From: DASXBA01 sp036406475 | GTDB lineage: Bacteria; Actinomycetota; Thermoleophilia; Solirubrobacterales; Thermoleophilaceae | DNA length: 64,000 nt | NCBI GenBank assembly: GCA_036406475.1 | Contig: DASXBA010000040.1 | Coordinates: 15,030-79,029, forward strand | Reading direction: 5' to 3' | Shown here: one piece after another, positions 9,207 through 17,718 of the stretch | How positions within the stretch are numbered: the first letter of the stretch is position 1 | Layout: each line of letters begins with the position of its first letter | The notes under the pieces: model-generated | Database searches by the model: none | What the model was told of the DNA's origin: nothing | Seen by the model: only the letters and a program-made list of their open reading frames with translations | Program-made: the position numbers and the translations under genes

Positions 9207-10600
9207 AGGTCGCGATCCGCAAGCACTTCCGCGATTTCCTCGCAGTCCTCGGCCTGGTGATCGTCGCGCTCGGTGTGTCGGGATACATCCTCAGCCAGCA
9301 GCGCCTGCGCTTCCCCTTCATCGAGAAGAAGCCCAAGGAAATCCAGGCCGAGTTCCAGAGCTCGCAGGCCGTGCTGCCCGGCCAGGGCCAGACCGTGCGC
9401 GTGGCCGGGGTCGAGATCGGCGAGATCGGCGGCGTCCAGCTCAAGAACGGCGTGGCCGTGGTCAAGCTGGAGATCAAGCCGAAGTACAAGAACGTGATCC
9501 GCAGGGACGCCACCGTCCTGCTGCGGCCGAAGACGCCGCTCAAGGACATGTTCATGGAGGTGAGCCCGGGCTCGGGCAAGGTCCTGCCGGAGGGCGGCAC
9601 GCTGCCGGTGGCAAACAGCCTGCCGGACGTCAACCCGGACGAGGTCTACGAGGCGCTCGACTCGGACGCGCGGGACTACCTCAAGCTGCTCGTGGTCGGC
9701 GGCGGCAAGGGCCTCCAGAACCGCGGCGGCGACCTGCGTGAGGTCTTCCGGCGGCTCGGGCCGCTGCACCGCGACCTGGCCCGCGTCACGCAGGCGAGCG
9801 CCCGTCGCCGTCACGCCCTCAAGCGGCTCGTCCACAACTACTCGGAGCTGGTCACGGAGCTCGGCCGCCACCGCGACGACCTCTCGCGCGTCGTCACCGC
9901 GTCGCGCGACGTGTTCTCCGCCACCGCCAGCCAGGACACGAACATCTCCTCGGCGGTCGCTCAGCTGCCGGGCACGCTGCGGCGCACCGAGGCGACCCTC
10001 AACCAGGTCGACCGCTTCGCTCCGCTGCTGCGCTCCTCGCTCCAGTCGCTGCGCCCGGCGATCCGCCGCCTGGCCCCGACCAACGCCGCAGTCCGTCCCC
10101 TGCTCGAGGACACCGAGCCGGCGCTACGCAAGCAGATCCGGCCTTTCGTCCGCCGCGCGACGCCGTACGCCAAGAACCTGTCGGCGGCGGCCAAGGACAC
10201 GGTGCGCGGCCTGCCCGACCTGACCACCTCGGTCTCCGAGCTCAACCGCTTCTTCAACATGGGCGCGTACAACCCGGGCGGCGCCGAGGGTCTCAGCGGC
10301 AAGTCGGTCGCCCAGCAGCGCAACCGCCAGGAGGGCTTCCTCTATTGGCTCGCCTGGACGGCCCAGAACGGGGTCTCGCTCTTCAACACTGCCGACGCCC
10401 AGGGACCGTGGCGGCGGCTCACGATCTGCGGGCTGCCGGACAGCGTGGTCACGGGGCTTCTCGGCCAGCTGATCGCCAACGTGCAGGCCAATGCGCCGGC
10501 CCAGTTCCAGCAGCTCCTCAACCAGCTCGGCGCGACCGAGGCAAACCTCGCCCAGAAGCTCGTCCAGGCTTCTGGCGGATTCGGAGCCTGCAGCTTCTAG
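9203..10600 (+). CDS. MCE family protein, fifth of six
   Basis: The start is the ATG at 9203 (MKVAIRKHFRDFL), preceded by AAGGAGG about 6 nt upstream and overlapping the previous stop by 4 bp. A longer upstream frame is only a shadow of the fourth gene. Residues 12-30 form the membrane helix. The MlaD domain follows with EFQSSQAVLPGQGQTVRVAG and VEIGEIGGVQ. The helical segment has many R-x-L-x-P repeats (LRSSLQSLRPAIRRLAP region). The protein is 465 residues and ends close to a cysteine (GGFGACSF). Confidence 0.88.
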   Translation: MKVAIRKHFRDFLAVLGLVIVALGVSGYILSQQRLRFPFIEKKPKEIQAEFQSSQAVLPGQGQTVRVAGVEIGEIGGVQLKNGVAVVKLEIKPKYKNVIRRDATVLLRPKTPLKDMFMEVSPGSGKVLPEGGTLPVANSLPDVNPDEVYEALDSDARDYLKLLVVGGGKGLQNRGGDLREVFRRLGPLHRDLARVTQASARRRHALKRLVHNYSELVTELGRHRDDLSRVVTASRDVFSATASQDTNISSAVAQLPGTLRRTEATLNQVDRFAPLLRSSLQSLRPAIRRLAPTNAAVRPLLEDTEPALRKQIRPFVRRATPYAKNLSAAAKDTVRGLPDLTTSVSELNRFFNMGAYNPGGAEGLSGKSVAQQRNRQEGFLYWLAWTAQNGVSLFNTADAQGPWRRLTICGLPDSVVTGLLGQLIANVQANAPAQFQQLLNQLGATEANLAQKLVQASGGFGACSF

Positions 10601-10602
10601 CC

Positions 10603-12090
10603 ATGGTCAAGGACACTCCAGGCCTCAAGCAGATCGGTGCGATGGTGGGCTTCGCGCTCTCCGTCTTCGGCCTGCTCATGTTCCTGTGGCTGTCCTTCGG
10701 CGGCACCACGCCGCTGCGGCCCAAGAAGTACCAGTTCGAGGTGGCCTTCCCCGAGGCGGCGACGCTGGTCGAGGAGGCCGACGTGCGCATGGCGGGGGTC
10801 AACATCGGCAAGGTCAAGAAGAGGGCGCTCGCCGACGGTGGCAGGCGCACGCTCGCCACGATCGAGCTCAACTCGCGCTTCGCGCCGATCCCGAAGGACA
10901 CCCGCACGATGTTGCGGCAGAAGTCGCTGCTTGGCGAGACGTACGTGCAGCTGACGCCGGGCCACAAGTCGTCGGGCATGCTGCCCGACCACGGCCGCCT
11001 CCCCGACGGCCACGTCCAGGGCGCGACGCAGCTCGACGAGATCTTCTCCGCCTTCGACTCCCAGACGCGGAAGAACTTCGAGGACTGGCTGCACGAGGCC
11101 GGGATCCTGACGAGCGGCGACTACGCCCAAAACTTCAACGACGCGCTCGGCAACGCGGCACCGTTCGTTCAGTCCGGCGCCAGGCTGTTGCGGCCGCTGG
11201 ACGACCAGGAGATCGCGCTGCGCCGGCTCGTTCGCAACACGGGCAGGGTGTTCGGCGCGGTCTCGCGTGAGAACGGGGCCCTGCGCGGCCTGATCGTCAA
11301 CGGGAATGCCACCTTCGGCGCGCTCGCCTCACGCGACCAGTCGCTGGCCGACACGTTCGAGGTCTTCCCGACCTTCCTTCGCGAGACCCGGGCCACGGTG
11401 CGGCGGCTCGAGGGCTTCGCCCGCAACGCGGACCCGCTGGCCACCGACCTGAAGGCCCCGGCTCGCGACCTGGGGCCGACGCTGCACGACCTCGGCACCC
11501 TGGCGCCGGACCTCCAGCGCCTGTTCGTGCAGCTCGGCCCGTTCATCGACGCCGCCGACGTCGGCCTGCCGCAGGCCAACCGCGTGCTGCGCGGCGCGCG
11601 GCCGGTGCTCGACGCCGTGCACGTGTTCATGCCGGAGCTCAACCCGATCCTCTCCTACCTCTCGTTCGCCAAGGGCCAGATCGCCGACTTCCTCAGTGTG
11701 GGCCCGGCGGCGCTGGCCGGCAACGGCGAGGGCGGCTACGCGCGCGGGACGGGCGACGAGCACTACCTGCCGCAGATCGCGATGATCGAGCCGCGTTCGC
11801 TTCAGCGCAACGCCACCCCGCCGAGCTACTCGCGTGGCAACGCCTACATCGCGCCCAACGCCTACCGGCGGGCGATCCCGCTCGGCGTGGTCGAGAGCTT
11901 CGATTGCGCGCCCGCGGGCGGCGAGAAGAGGAACCCGATCGAGAGCGGACCGGGGTCGCCTGCGCCGCCCTGCTTCGTCGCGCCCGGCTCGCTCTACAAC
12001 GGCCAGAAGTTCCCCTTCCTGAAGCGGGGCGTGGCGCCCAAGGTCGCGGCGCCGGCCGGCGAGGCCGGCAACTCGCCCGCGACCCCCTAG
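10603..12090 (+). CDS. MCE family protein, sixth of six
   Basis: Starts two bases after the fifth gene's stop, at ATG 10603 (MVKDTPGLKQIGAMVGF). Residues 12-32 form the membrane anchor. The MlaD domain reads FEVAFPEAATLVEEADVRMAG then VNIGKVKKR. The helical segment continues to about residue 370. The C-terminal 100 residues hold two cysteines and a Pro-rich end. It closes the array and runs toward menD, with a hairpin between them. Six adjacent subunits match the usual mceA-F complement, but the yrbE and mceG genes that normally accompany them are not in this window. Confidence 0.88.
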   Translation: MVKDTPGLKQIGAMVGFALSVFGLLMFLWLSFGGTTPLRPKKYQFEVAFPEAATLVEEADVRMAGVNIGKVKKRALADGGRRTLATIELNSRFAPIPKDTRTMLRQKSLLGETYVQLTPGHKSSGMLPDHGRLPDGHVQGATQLDEIFSAFDSQTRKNFEDWLHEAGILTSGDYAQNFNDALGNAAPFVQSGARLLRPLDDQEIALRRLVRNTGRVFGAVSRENGALRGLIVNGNATFGALASRDQSLADTFEVFPTFLRETRATVRRLEGFARNADPLATDLKAPARDLGPTLHDLGTLAPDLQRLFVQLGPFIDAADVGLPQANRVLRGARPVLDAVHVFMPELNPILSYLSFAKGQIADFLSVGPAALAGNGEGGYARGTGDEHYLPQIAMIEPRSLQRNATPPSYSRGNAYIAPNAYRRAIPLGVVESFDCAPAGGEKRNPIESGPGSPAPPCFVAPGSLYNGQKFPFLKRGVAPKVAAPAGEAGNSPATP

Positions 12091-12096
12091 CCGCAT

Positions 12097-12142
12097 CGAA
12101 CGTCCGGGGTTGCCGGTTCCGGGCGGCTTTCCGGGACGTTCG
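12097..12142. terminator. Inverted repeat between convergent mce array and menD
   Basis: CGAACGTCC at 12097-12105 pairs with GGACGTTCG at 12134-12142, a 9-bp stem around a 28-base GC-rich loop that can fold internally. It lies between the last mce stop and the menD stop. No T-run follows on either strand, so it is only a candidate bidirectional terminator. Confidence 0.45.
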
Positions 12143-12155
12143 GGGCGGTCGGGAC

Positions 12156-13829
12156 CTAGCCGAGCGCGGCGGCCACCCGATCGACCGTCTCGCGGTGCAG
12201 GCGCACGTTGGCGGCGCGGTCGGTCTTGATCACCTGCAGCGGAATTTCCCCGGCCAGCGCGGCGACCTTCTCGAGCTCGACGGTCGCCGGCGTGGCGATG
12301 TGGCGCTCGTAGGCCTCCCCGTCCGCCGCCTCGGCGACCGGGAGGAAGTCGAAGATCGATCCGCCGCCGTTGTCGAAACAGACGATCGTCAGGTCCGCAC
12401 CGGCGCGCTGGGCGGCCAGCAGGCCCCCCAGGTCGTGAAGCAGCGCCAGCTCGCCGGTGACGAGCCAGGCTGGCGCCCCGGTTGCGATCGCGGCCCCTGC
12501 CGCGGAGGCCACTACCCCGTCGATCCCGTTGGCGCCTCGGTTGGCGAGGAAGCGGATCGGCTTGTCGCTCTGGGGGAAGTAGGCCTCGACGTCGCGGATC
12601 GGCATCGACGAGCTCACCCACAGGGTCGCCCCGGGTGGCAGCTGCGGCTCGAGACCGGCCAGCAGCTTGGGCTCGAACGGGTCCGGCGCCTGCGCCAGCG
12701 CCTCCGGGACCGTGGCGTCGGCCCGCCGCCAGGATTCGATCCAGCCAGGCTCGCGCTCGGCCGTGCGCATCTCGAGCGCCGCCGCAAGGGCGTCGCAGGC
12801 GGGCGCGGCGGCCGCCTGGAGCACGAGGCCGGCCTGTCTCGTGGGCTCGTGCCAGGCCGCGTGGGGGTCGAGCAGCACCTGCTCGCTGGCCGCCAGCACC
12901 TGCCGAAGCGGCTTCGAGGTGGGGGTGTCGCCGATCCGCAGGACGAGCTTCGGCCGGTGCTCTGCCAGGAACGACTCGACCCGGAGCAGCACGTCGTAGT
13001 GGGCCACCACGTGACTGCGGTCGTGCTCGCCGCAGCGCAGGCCGGAGGTGGGCTCGGCGAGGATCGGCCAGCCGGCCTCGGCGGCGAGCCGGGTCACCGG
13101 ATCCGTCAGCTCCTCGGCGCTCGGCCCACAGACGATCGCCCCGCGGGGAGTTGTGGCGATGCGGTCGGCCAGCCGCTGGACGTCGTTGGCGTCGGGGGCG
13201 CTCGAGTGCTCGCGGAGCTCGACCCAGGGACGAGCGTCGGGGCGGCCCTGCCAGGGCTCGGGGTCGAGCTCCTCGGGGGCCGGGGCGAGGGGCTCGCGCA
13301 GCGGGAAGTTGAGGTGCACCGGTCCCGGCCGGCCACCGGCGGCGGTCCACCAGGCGCGGCAGCCGAGCGCCCGGTGGTGGATCGCCGAGTCGCGTCCGGG
13401 CTCGTGGTTGCCCACCTCCACGAACCACTTGGCGGCCGTGCCGTACAGGTGGATCTGGTCGATCGCCTGGCCCGCCCCGACGTCGCGTAGCTCCGGCGGC
13501 CGGTCGGCGGTCAACACGATCAGGGGCACGCGCGCCTCGTGGGCCTCGACCACCGCGGGGTGAAGGTTGGCGGCTGCCGTGCCGCTCGTGCACGTCACCG
13601 CCACCGGCCGGCCGCTCGCCTTGGCCAGCCCCAGCGCCATGAAGCCGGCCGCGCGCTCGTCGAGGACGGAGATCGCCTCGATCCCTTCCTGTCCCGCCAG
13701 CGTCAGGACCAGCGGCGCGTTCCGCGAGCCGGGGGAGGTCACCGCGTGGGTCATCCCGCAGCGCCGCAGCTCGTCGACGAACGCCTGAAGCGGCGCGAAG
13801 GTGCGGTTGACGGGGATGATCTCGCTCAC
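12156..13829 (-). CDS. menD: SEPHCHC synthase (menaquinone step 2)
   Basis: Thiamine-diphosphate enzyme that joins 2-oxoglutarate and isochorismate. Visible family motifs are PGSRNAPL near residue 33, LDERAAGFMALGLAK with the glutamate that activates the cofactor, and the C-terminal cofactor and metal region TGELALLHDLGG and FDNGGGSIFDF. The family usually has GD in the first of these; here it is GE. The start was set at GTG 13829 (VSEIIPVNRT), because homologous MenD proteins begin only a few residues before this block. An ATG at 13856 would add nine residues and would overlap menH. It is divergent from menH with almost no intergenic space. I am sure of the family, less so of the start. Confidence 0.9.
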   Translation of the reverse strand: MSEIIPVNRTFAPLQAFVDELRRCGMTHAVTSPGSRNAPLVLTLAGQEGIEAISVLDERAAGFMALGLAKASGRPVAVTCTSGTAAANLHPAVVEAHEARVPLIVLTADRPPELRDVGAGQAIDQIHLYGTAAKWFVEVGNHEPGRDSAIHHRALGCRAWWTAAGGRPGPVHLNFPLREPLAPAPEELDPEPWQGRPDARPWVELREHSSAPDANDVQRLADRIATTPRGAIVCGPSAEELTDPVTRLAAEAGWPILAEPTSGLRCGEHDRSHVVAHYDVLLRVESFLAEHRPKLVLRIGDTPTSKPLRQVLAASEQVLLDPHAAWHEPTRQAGLVLQAAAAPACDALAAALEMRTAEREPGWIESWRRADATVPEALAQAPDPFEPKLLAGLEPQLPPGATLWVSSSMPIRDVEAYFPQSDKPIRFLANRGANGIDGVVASAAGAAIATGAPAWLVTGELALLHDLGGLLAAQRAGADLTIVCFDNGGGSIFDFLPVAEAADGEAYERHIATPATVELEKVAALAGEIPLQVIKTDRAANVRLHRETVDRVAAALG

Positions 13830-13830
13830 G

Positions 13831-14517
13831 ATGGTGCTCTTCGTCCCCGGGTTCATGCAGCGCGGAGACGCCTGGCGCGCGGTGGCCGAGCTGCTACCGC
13901 AACGCTATCCGAGCGTGCTCCTCGACCATCGCGAGCACACCTTCGAGGGCCGGCTCGGGGAGATCGCCGCACACGAGGGCGCGGTGCTGGTCGGCTACTC
14001 GCTCGGCGGGCGCCTGGTGCTGCGCGCCGCGCTGCGCTCGCCTTCTCGTTACGCGGGGCTCGTTCTGGTCGGGGCGACGGCCGGCATCGAGGAGGGGCGC
14101 TCGGAACGCTCGGCGGCCGACGAGAAGCTCGCCTCGTGGATGGAGCGCTCGAGCATCGAGGAGATCGTGGGCGTGTGGGAGCGCCAGCCGCTGTTCGCCG
14201 ATCAGTCAGAGACGCTGATCGAGGCGCAGCGTCCCGGCCGCCTCTCGCACGACCCCGCCGACCTGGCCTCGCTCCTGCGCACGGCCGGCCAGGGTGTCCT
14301 CGAACCCGTCTGGGACGACCTGCCCGGCCTCGACCCGCCCCTCCTGGCGCTGGCGGGCGAGCGAGACGAGCGCTACACCGAGGCGGCAAAGCGTCTGGCA
14401 ACCACCGTCCCAAACGGCCGCTTCGAGCCCATCGAAAAAGCCGGCCACGCCCCGCAGCTGCAGCGCCCCGAAGCTGTGGCCCGAGTCCTGGAGCAGTTCC
14501 TAGCGACTAGCGACTAG
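13831..14517 (+). CDS. menH: Alpha/beta hydrolase, likely SHCHC synthase
   Basis: In the pathway MenH removes pyruvate from the MenD product to give SHCHC. The protein is an alpha/beta hydrolase with the nucleophile elbow VGYSLGGR, a late acidic residue in GERDERY and a catalytic-type histidine in GHAPQLQRPE. The nearby men genes support MenH over a generic esterase. The start is placed at ATG 13831 (MVLFVPGFMQRG), which puts the oxyanion-hole strand at the N terminus as usual; ATG 13816 and GTG 13801 are alternatives that would overlap menD. The 3' end runs into a 7-bp tandem repeat of stop codons. Confidence 0.8.
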   Translation: MVLFVPGFMQRGDAWRAVAELLPQRYPSVLLDHREHTFEGRLGEIAAHEGAVLVGYSLGGRLVLRAALRSPSRYAGLVLVGATAGIEEGRSERSAADEKLASWMERSSIEEIVGVWERQPLFADQSETLIEAQRPGRLSHDPADLASLLRTAGQGVLEPVWDDLPGLDPPLLALAGERDERYTEAAKRLATTVPNGRFEPIEKAGHAPQLQRPEAVARVLEQFLATSD

Positions 14518-14530
14518 CGACTAGCGCCTA
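14501..14530. repeat. Tandem TAGCGAC repeat with stops in all frames
   Basis: TAGCGAC occurs three times from 14501 to 14521, followed by a variant TAGCGCC and a final TAG. Because the period is 7 bp, TAG appears in all three plus-strand frames and CTA (TAG on the other strand) in all three minus-strand frames. The menH stop (14515-14517) and the menC stop (14528-14530) both lie in it. Confidence 0.85.
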
Positions 14531-15541
14531 GTCAACGCGATCAACGGTCACAGCCGCAAGATCCCGCTCGTCCACCTCAACGCCCAACCCCGGCCCCTGC
14601 GGCACCGCCAGCAGTCCGTTGCGCGCCGGCCCCAGCGCTTTCGCGATGCGGGCGTCGAACAGCTCCAGCGTGCCCAGCCCGCAGGCGAGCGAGATTCCCT
14701 CGGCGGCCGCGAGCTGGAGCGCGGCGGCGATTCCCCAGGGCCCGTCGAGCGTGCTCGAGAGGAAGGCGCGCAGCCCGTGGCGCTCCGCCTCGCGCACCGC
14801 CTCGCGGGCGGGCAGGTAGCCGCCACTGCCGGCGAGCTTCACGTTCACCACGTCGCAGGCGCCGGCCTCGGCGGCGCCGCGGACCTCGTCGACACCCACG
14901 ATCGGCTCGTCGGCGGCGATCGGCACTTCGACGTGCGGCCGCACCTCCGCCAGCTCCTCGAGCGTGCCGCAGGGCTGCTCGACCATCTCCAGGTCGAACG
15001 GGCCCAGCTCCTCGATCCGGGTCACGGCCTCGTCGGGGCTCCAGGCGCCGTTGGCGTCCAGCCGCAGGGCCGGCCAGGAGCCGACGGCCTCGCGCACCGC
15101 AGCCACGCGCTCGCGGTCGTCGGGCAGGCCGACCTTGACCTTGAAGCACGAGTAGCCCGCGCGCACGCCGTCGCGCGCGGCCGCCGCCGTCTCCTCGGGG
15201 GGGCCCGCCGCCAGGGTCTTGTTGACGGGGATGGCGTCCGGGCCCAGCTCGCCGAGCGGACGGCCGCGGCGGCGGTACTGGAGATCGAGCTCCGCCAGCT
15301 CCCAGGCGGCGCGCGCCTGGGGCGGTGCGTCGCGCCGCGGCGGGCCCTCGCGCAACGCGTCCCAGACGTCGTCGACGCTGATGCCGTCGTAGGGCTCGAG
15401 CGGGGCCGCCTCGCCGAAGCCGAGGTTGCCGTCGTCGTCCTCGAGGCGGATCACCGCCAGCTCGCGCGACTGAACGACTCCGCCCGCCGTGACGAACGGC
15501 TCGCGCAGCGGAATCGAGAGGCGTAGGAGCGACCGCCTCAC
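14528..15541 (-). CDS. menC: o-Succinylbenzoate synthase
   Basis: Enolase-superfamily enzyme that dehydrates SHCHC to o-succinylbenzoate. The catalytic lysine pair lies in FKVKVG. The metal ligands are in LDANGAW, MVEQPC and AADEPIVG, and a second catalytic lysine is in NVKLAGSGG. The length is 337 residues. The start is GTG 15541, which forms a GTGA overlap with the menA stop; the much longer open frame upstream is a shadow of menA. menC, menA and menB are read in the order B-A-C on the minus strand with 4-bp overlaps throughout, so they should be translationally coupled. Enolase-family relatives such as N-succinylamino-acid racemase look similar, but the men context decides the call. Confidence 0.9.
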   Translation of the reverse strand: MRRSLLRLSIPLREPFVTAGGVVQSRELAVIRLEDDDGNLGFGEAAPLEPYDGISVDDVWDALREGPPRRDAPPQARAAWELAELDLQYRRRGRPLGELGPDAIPVNKTLAAGPPEETAAAARDGVRAGYSCFKVKVGLPDDRERVAAVREAVGSWPALRLDANGAWSPDEAVTRIEELGPFDLEMVEQPCGTLEELAEVRPHVEVPIAADEPIVGVDEVRGAAEAGACDVVNVKLAGSGGYLPAREAVREAERHGLRAFLSSTLDGPWGIAAALQLAAAEGISLACGLGTLELFDARIAKALGPARNGLLAVPQGPGLGVEVDERDLAAVTVDRVD

Positions 15542-16419
15542 GACAGGAGCACGCCGGCGGCCAGGAGCAGCGAGAAGACGGCGAGGAGCCTGCCGGTGCC
15601 AGCGAGCGCGCCGTTCAGGGCGGGCCCGTCGGTGCGGCTCCCCACGGTCCGCGCCAGTGGCAGGCCGAGCGGGATCGAGGCGAGCGTGAGCAACAGCCAC
15701 GCGGACAGCCCGCCGAACGCCCAGATGAGCACGGGAGCGAGGAAGGCGAGCGCCAGCATCGCGTTGTAGAGGCCTCGTGCCCGCTCGCGGCCGAGCTTCA
15801 CCGCCAGGGTCCGCTTGCCGGCGCGGCGATCGGTGTCGATGTCGCGCACGTTGTTCACCACCAGGATGGCGGACGCCAGCAGCCCCACCGGCACGGCCAG
15901 GGCGAACGCCTCCCAGCGCAGATCCTCCGTCTGCACGTAGTAGGAGCCGACGACCGCGACCACGCCGAAGAAGAGGAAGACGAAGAGCTCGCCGAGCCCC
16001 TCGTATCCGTAGGGGCGCGGCCCGCCCGTGTAGAGCACCCCCGCGAGGATCGAGGCGACGCCGACAACCAGCAGCTGCCAGCCCGCGACGGCCGTGAGGT
16101 AGAGCCCGGCGCCAACTGCGATGCCAAAGGCCACGTAGGTCCCGACCAGCACCGTCCGCGGCGGCATCAGCCCGCCGGCGGTGACTCGGACCGGGCCGAG
16201 CCGGTCCTCGGTGTCGGCGCCACGGCGGGCGTCGGAGTAGTCGTTCGAGAGGTTCGTCCCGATCTGGATGAAGATGCTGCCGACCAGGGCGGCGACGAAG
16301 CGCAGCGGATGGAAGACGTCCTCGGTGCCGGCGAGCGCGGTGCCCACGAGGACCGGGGCGATCGCCGCCGGCAGCGTGCGCGGCCGCGCGGCCACCAGCC
16401 ACAGCCGCAACGTACTCAA
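15538..16419 (-). CDS. menA: 1,4-Dihydroxy-2-naphthoate polyprenyltransferase
   Basis: Integral membrane UbiA-family prenyltransferase that attaches the isoprenoid tail to DHNA. The two aspartate-rich motifs are NLSNDYSDARRGAD near residue 55 and NNVRDIDTDRRAGKRT near residue 175. Eight or nine hydrophobic helices can be counted. The family-typical N terminus WLVAARPRTLPAAIAPVLVG is present. The start is TTG 16419, which overlaps the menB stop by 4 bp (TTGA). The frame upstream of it is a shadow of menB. The length is 293 residues, as expected. Confidence 0.92.
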   Translation of the reverse strand: MSTLRLWLVAARPRTLPAAIAPVLVGTALAGTEDVFHPLRFVAALVGSIFIQIGTNLSNDYSDARRGADTEDRLGPVRVTAGGLMPPRTVLVGTYVAFGIAVGAGLYLTAVAGWQLLVVGVASILAGVLYTGGPRPYGYEGLGELFVFLFFGVVAVVGSYYVQTEDLRWEAFALAVPVGLLASAILVVNNVRDIDTDRRAGKRTLAVKLGRERARGLYNAMLALAFLAPVLIWAFGGLSAWLLLTLASIPLGLPLARTVGSRTDGPALNGALAGTGRLLAVFSLLLAAGVLLS

Positions 16420-17264
16420 GGGCGCCGCGGGAACTTCCCGAAGTCCGGCTTGCGCCGCTCCTTGTACGCCTCGCGCCCCTCCTGCGCCTCCTCGCTGGCG
16501 TAGAAGAGGAGGTTGGCGTCGTGAGCCAGCTGCTGGAGCCCGGCCATGCCGTCCTCGGCGGCGTTGAAGCTCGCCTTCAGGAGGCGCAGCGCGAAGGGGG
16601 AGAGCTCGAGCATCTCGCGGCACCAGCGGACGGTCTCCTCCTCGAGCTCCTCGACCGGCACCACCGTGTTGACGAGCCCCATCCGGAGCGCCTCCTCCGC
16701 GCCGTACTGGCGGCAGAGGAACCAGATCTCCTTGGCCTTCTTCTGGCCGATCTGCTCGGCGAGCAAGGCGGCGCCGAAGCCGCCGTCGAAGCTGCCCACA
16801 CGCGGTCCCGTCTGGCCGAAGCGGGCGTTGTCCGCCGCGATCGTCAGGTCGGAGACCACGTGCAGCACGTGGCCGCCGCCCACGGCGTAGCCGGCGACCA
16901 TCGCCACGATCGGCTTGGGCAGCCGCCGCATCTGGATATGCAGATCGGTGACATGGAAGCGGCCGACCCTGGCCCCGGCGGGCACGTAGCCGGTGTCGCC
17001 GCGGACGCGCTGGTCCCCGCCCGAGCAGAAGGCAAGCGGTCCCTCCCCGGTCAAGATGACCACGCCCACGTCCGTGTCCTCGCGAGCGCGCTCGAAGGCA
17101 TCGGAGAGCTCGATCAGCGTCTCCGGGCGGAAGGCGTTGCGAACCTCGGGCCGGGCGATCGTGAGCTTGGCGATGCCGTCCGCCAGCTCGTAGCGGATGT
17201 CCTCGTACTCGCCCGCCGGCTGCCAGTCGGCGCCGGGGCGGATGGCGCGCTCTGCCGTGTCCAT
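16416..17264 (-). CDS. menB: 1,4-Dihydroxy-2-naphthoyl-CoA synthase
   Basis: Crotonase-fold enzyme that cyclises o-succinylbenzoyl-CoA. Diagnostic MenB segments are CSGGDQRVRG, AGYAVGGGHVLHVVSD, GPRVGSFDGGFGA and the C-terminal KPDFGKFPRRP. These separate it from ordinary enoyl-CoA hydratases. The ATG at 17264 is the first gene of the menB-menA-menC operon. A TATCCT hexamer at 17281-17276 on the minus strand, 11 nt before the ATG, is a reasonable -10 element and implies a very short leader. Confidence 0.94.
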   Translation of the reverse strand: MDTAERAIRPGADWQPAGEYEDIRYELADGIAKLTIARPEVRNAFRPETLIELSDAFERAREDTDVGVVILTGEGPLAFCSGGDQRVRGDTGYVPAGARVGRFHVTDLHIQMRRLPKPIVAMVAGYAVGGGHVLHVVSDLTIAADNARFGQTGPRVGSFDGGFGAALLAEQIGQKKAKEIWFLCRQYGAEEALRMGLVNTVVPVEELEEETVRWCREMLELSPFALRLLKASFNAAEDGMAGLQQLAHDANLLFYASEEAQEGREAYKERRKPDFGKFPRRP

Positions 17265-17275
17265 GGCCGAATCGC

Positions 17276-17281
17276 AGGATA
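17276..17281 (-). promoter_or_regulatory. Candidate -10 element of menB
   Basis: TATCCT on the minus strand, 11 nt upstream of the menB ATG. No convincing -35 was found at 16-18 bp. The same hexamer precedes the coiled-coil gene at 31463. Confidence 0.35.
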
Positions 17282-17301
17282 GTCGGCAGCTCGCCGCCAG
17301 T

Positions 17302-17307
17302 TAGGCT
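17302..17307 (+). promoter_or_regulatory. Candidate -10 element for a leaderless transcript
   Basis: TAGGCT ends 6 nt before the GTG at 17314. At that spacing transcription would begin at or within a base of the start codon. Confidence 0.35.
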
Positions 17308-17313
17308 GGCCCC

Positions 17314-17718
17314 GTGAGCGCACAGGACGTTGAGCTCGTCCGCCGGGTCTTCGACGCGATCAACCGCCGCGACGTCCAGACGATGCTGGACGCCTACCAC
17401 CCGGACGCCGACATGTCGACGCTCACCTCCGAGCTGGTCCACGGCAAGGCCTACCGCGGCCACACCGGGATCCGCGAGTACTTCTCGAGCTTCGCCGACG
17501 TCTGGGAGGAGCTGCGCCTCGAGCCGGAGGAGATCCGCGATCTCGGAGGCCGGATCCTGGTGGTCGGCCGCTGGAGCTCGCGCGGCAAGGGGAGCGGCGC
17601 CGACGTCGAGTCGCCGGCCGCCTGGATCTTCGCCGTCCGCGACGGCCGGATCGTCTTCTCGCGCGCCTACCGCGACGCGGAAGAGGCGCTCGCCGACTCC
17701 GACGCTAGCCCTGCTTGA
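17314..17718 (+). CDS. SnoaL/NTF2-like protein
   Basis: A 134-residue protein with the NTF2-like cone fold pattern: an N-terminal helix (VELVRRVFDAINRRDVQTMLDAYHPDADM), a GHTGIREYFSSFADVWEEL helix, and four C-terminal strands ending RDGRIVFSRAYRDAEEAL. Such proteins may be small ketosteroid isomerase- or hydrolase-like enzymes or mere binding domains, and the active role cannot be told from sequence. It starts at GTG 17314, divergent from menB. Its last 14 bases overlap the end of the convergent kinase gene. Confidence 0.72.
   Translation: MSAQDVELVRRVFDAINRRDVQTMLDAYHPDADMSTLTSELVHGKAYRGHTGIREYFSSFADVWEELRLEPEEIRDLGGRILVVGRWSSRGKGSGADVESPAAWIFAVRDGRIVFSRAYRDAEEALADSDASPA

Noticed and set aside
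11329..13593. A 754-codon open frame on the minus strand across the mce/menD junction
   Set aside because: It overlaps two well-supported genes, is rich in Arg, Gly and Ala with no family motifs, and is a shadow of high-GC coding DNA.
15542..16402. A long N-terminal extension of menC
   Set aside because: The extension is the shadow of menA. The GTG that overlaps the menA stop gives the expected MenC length.
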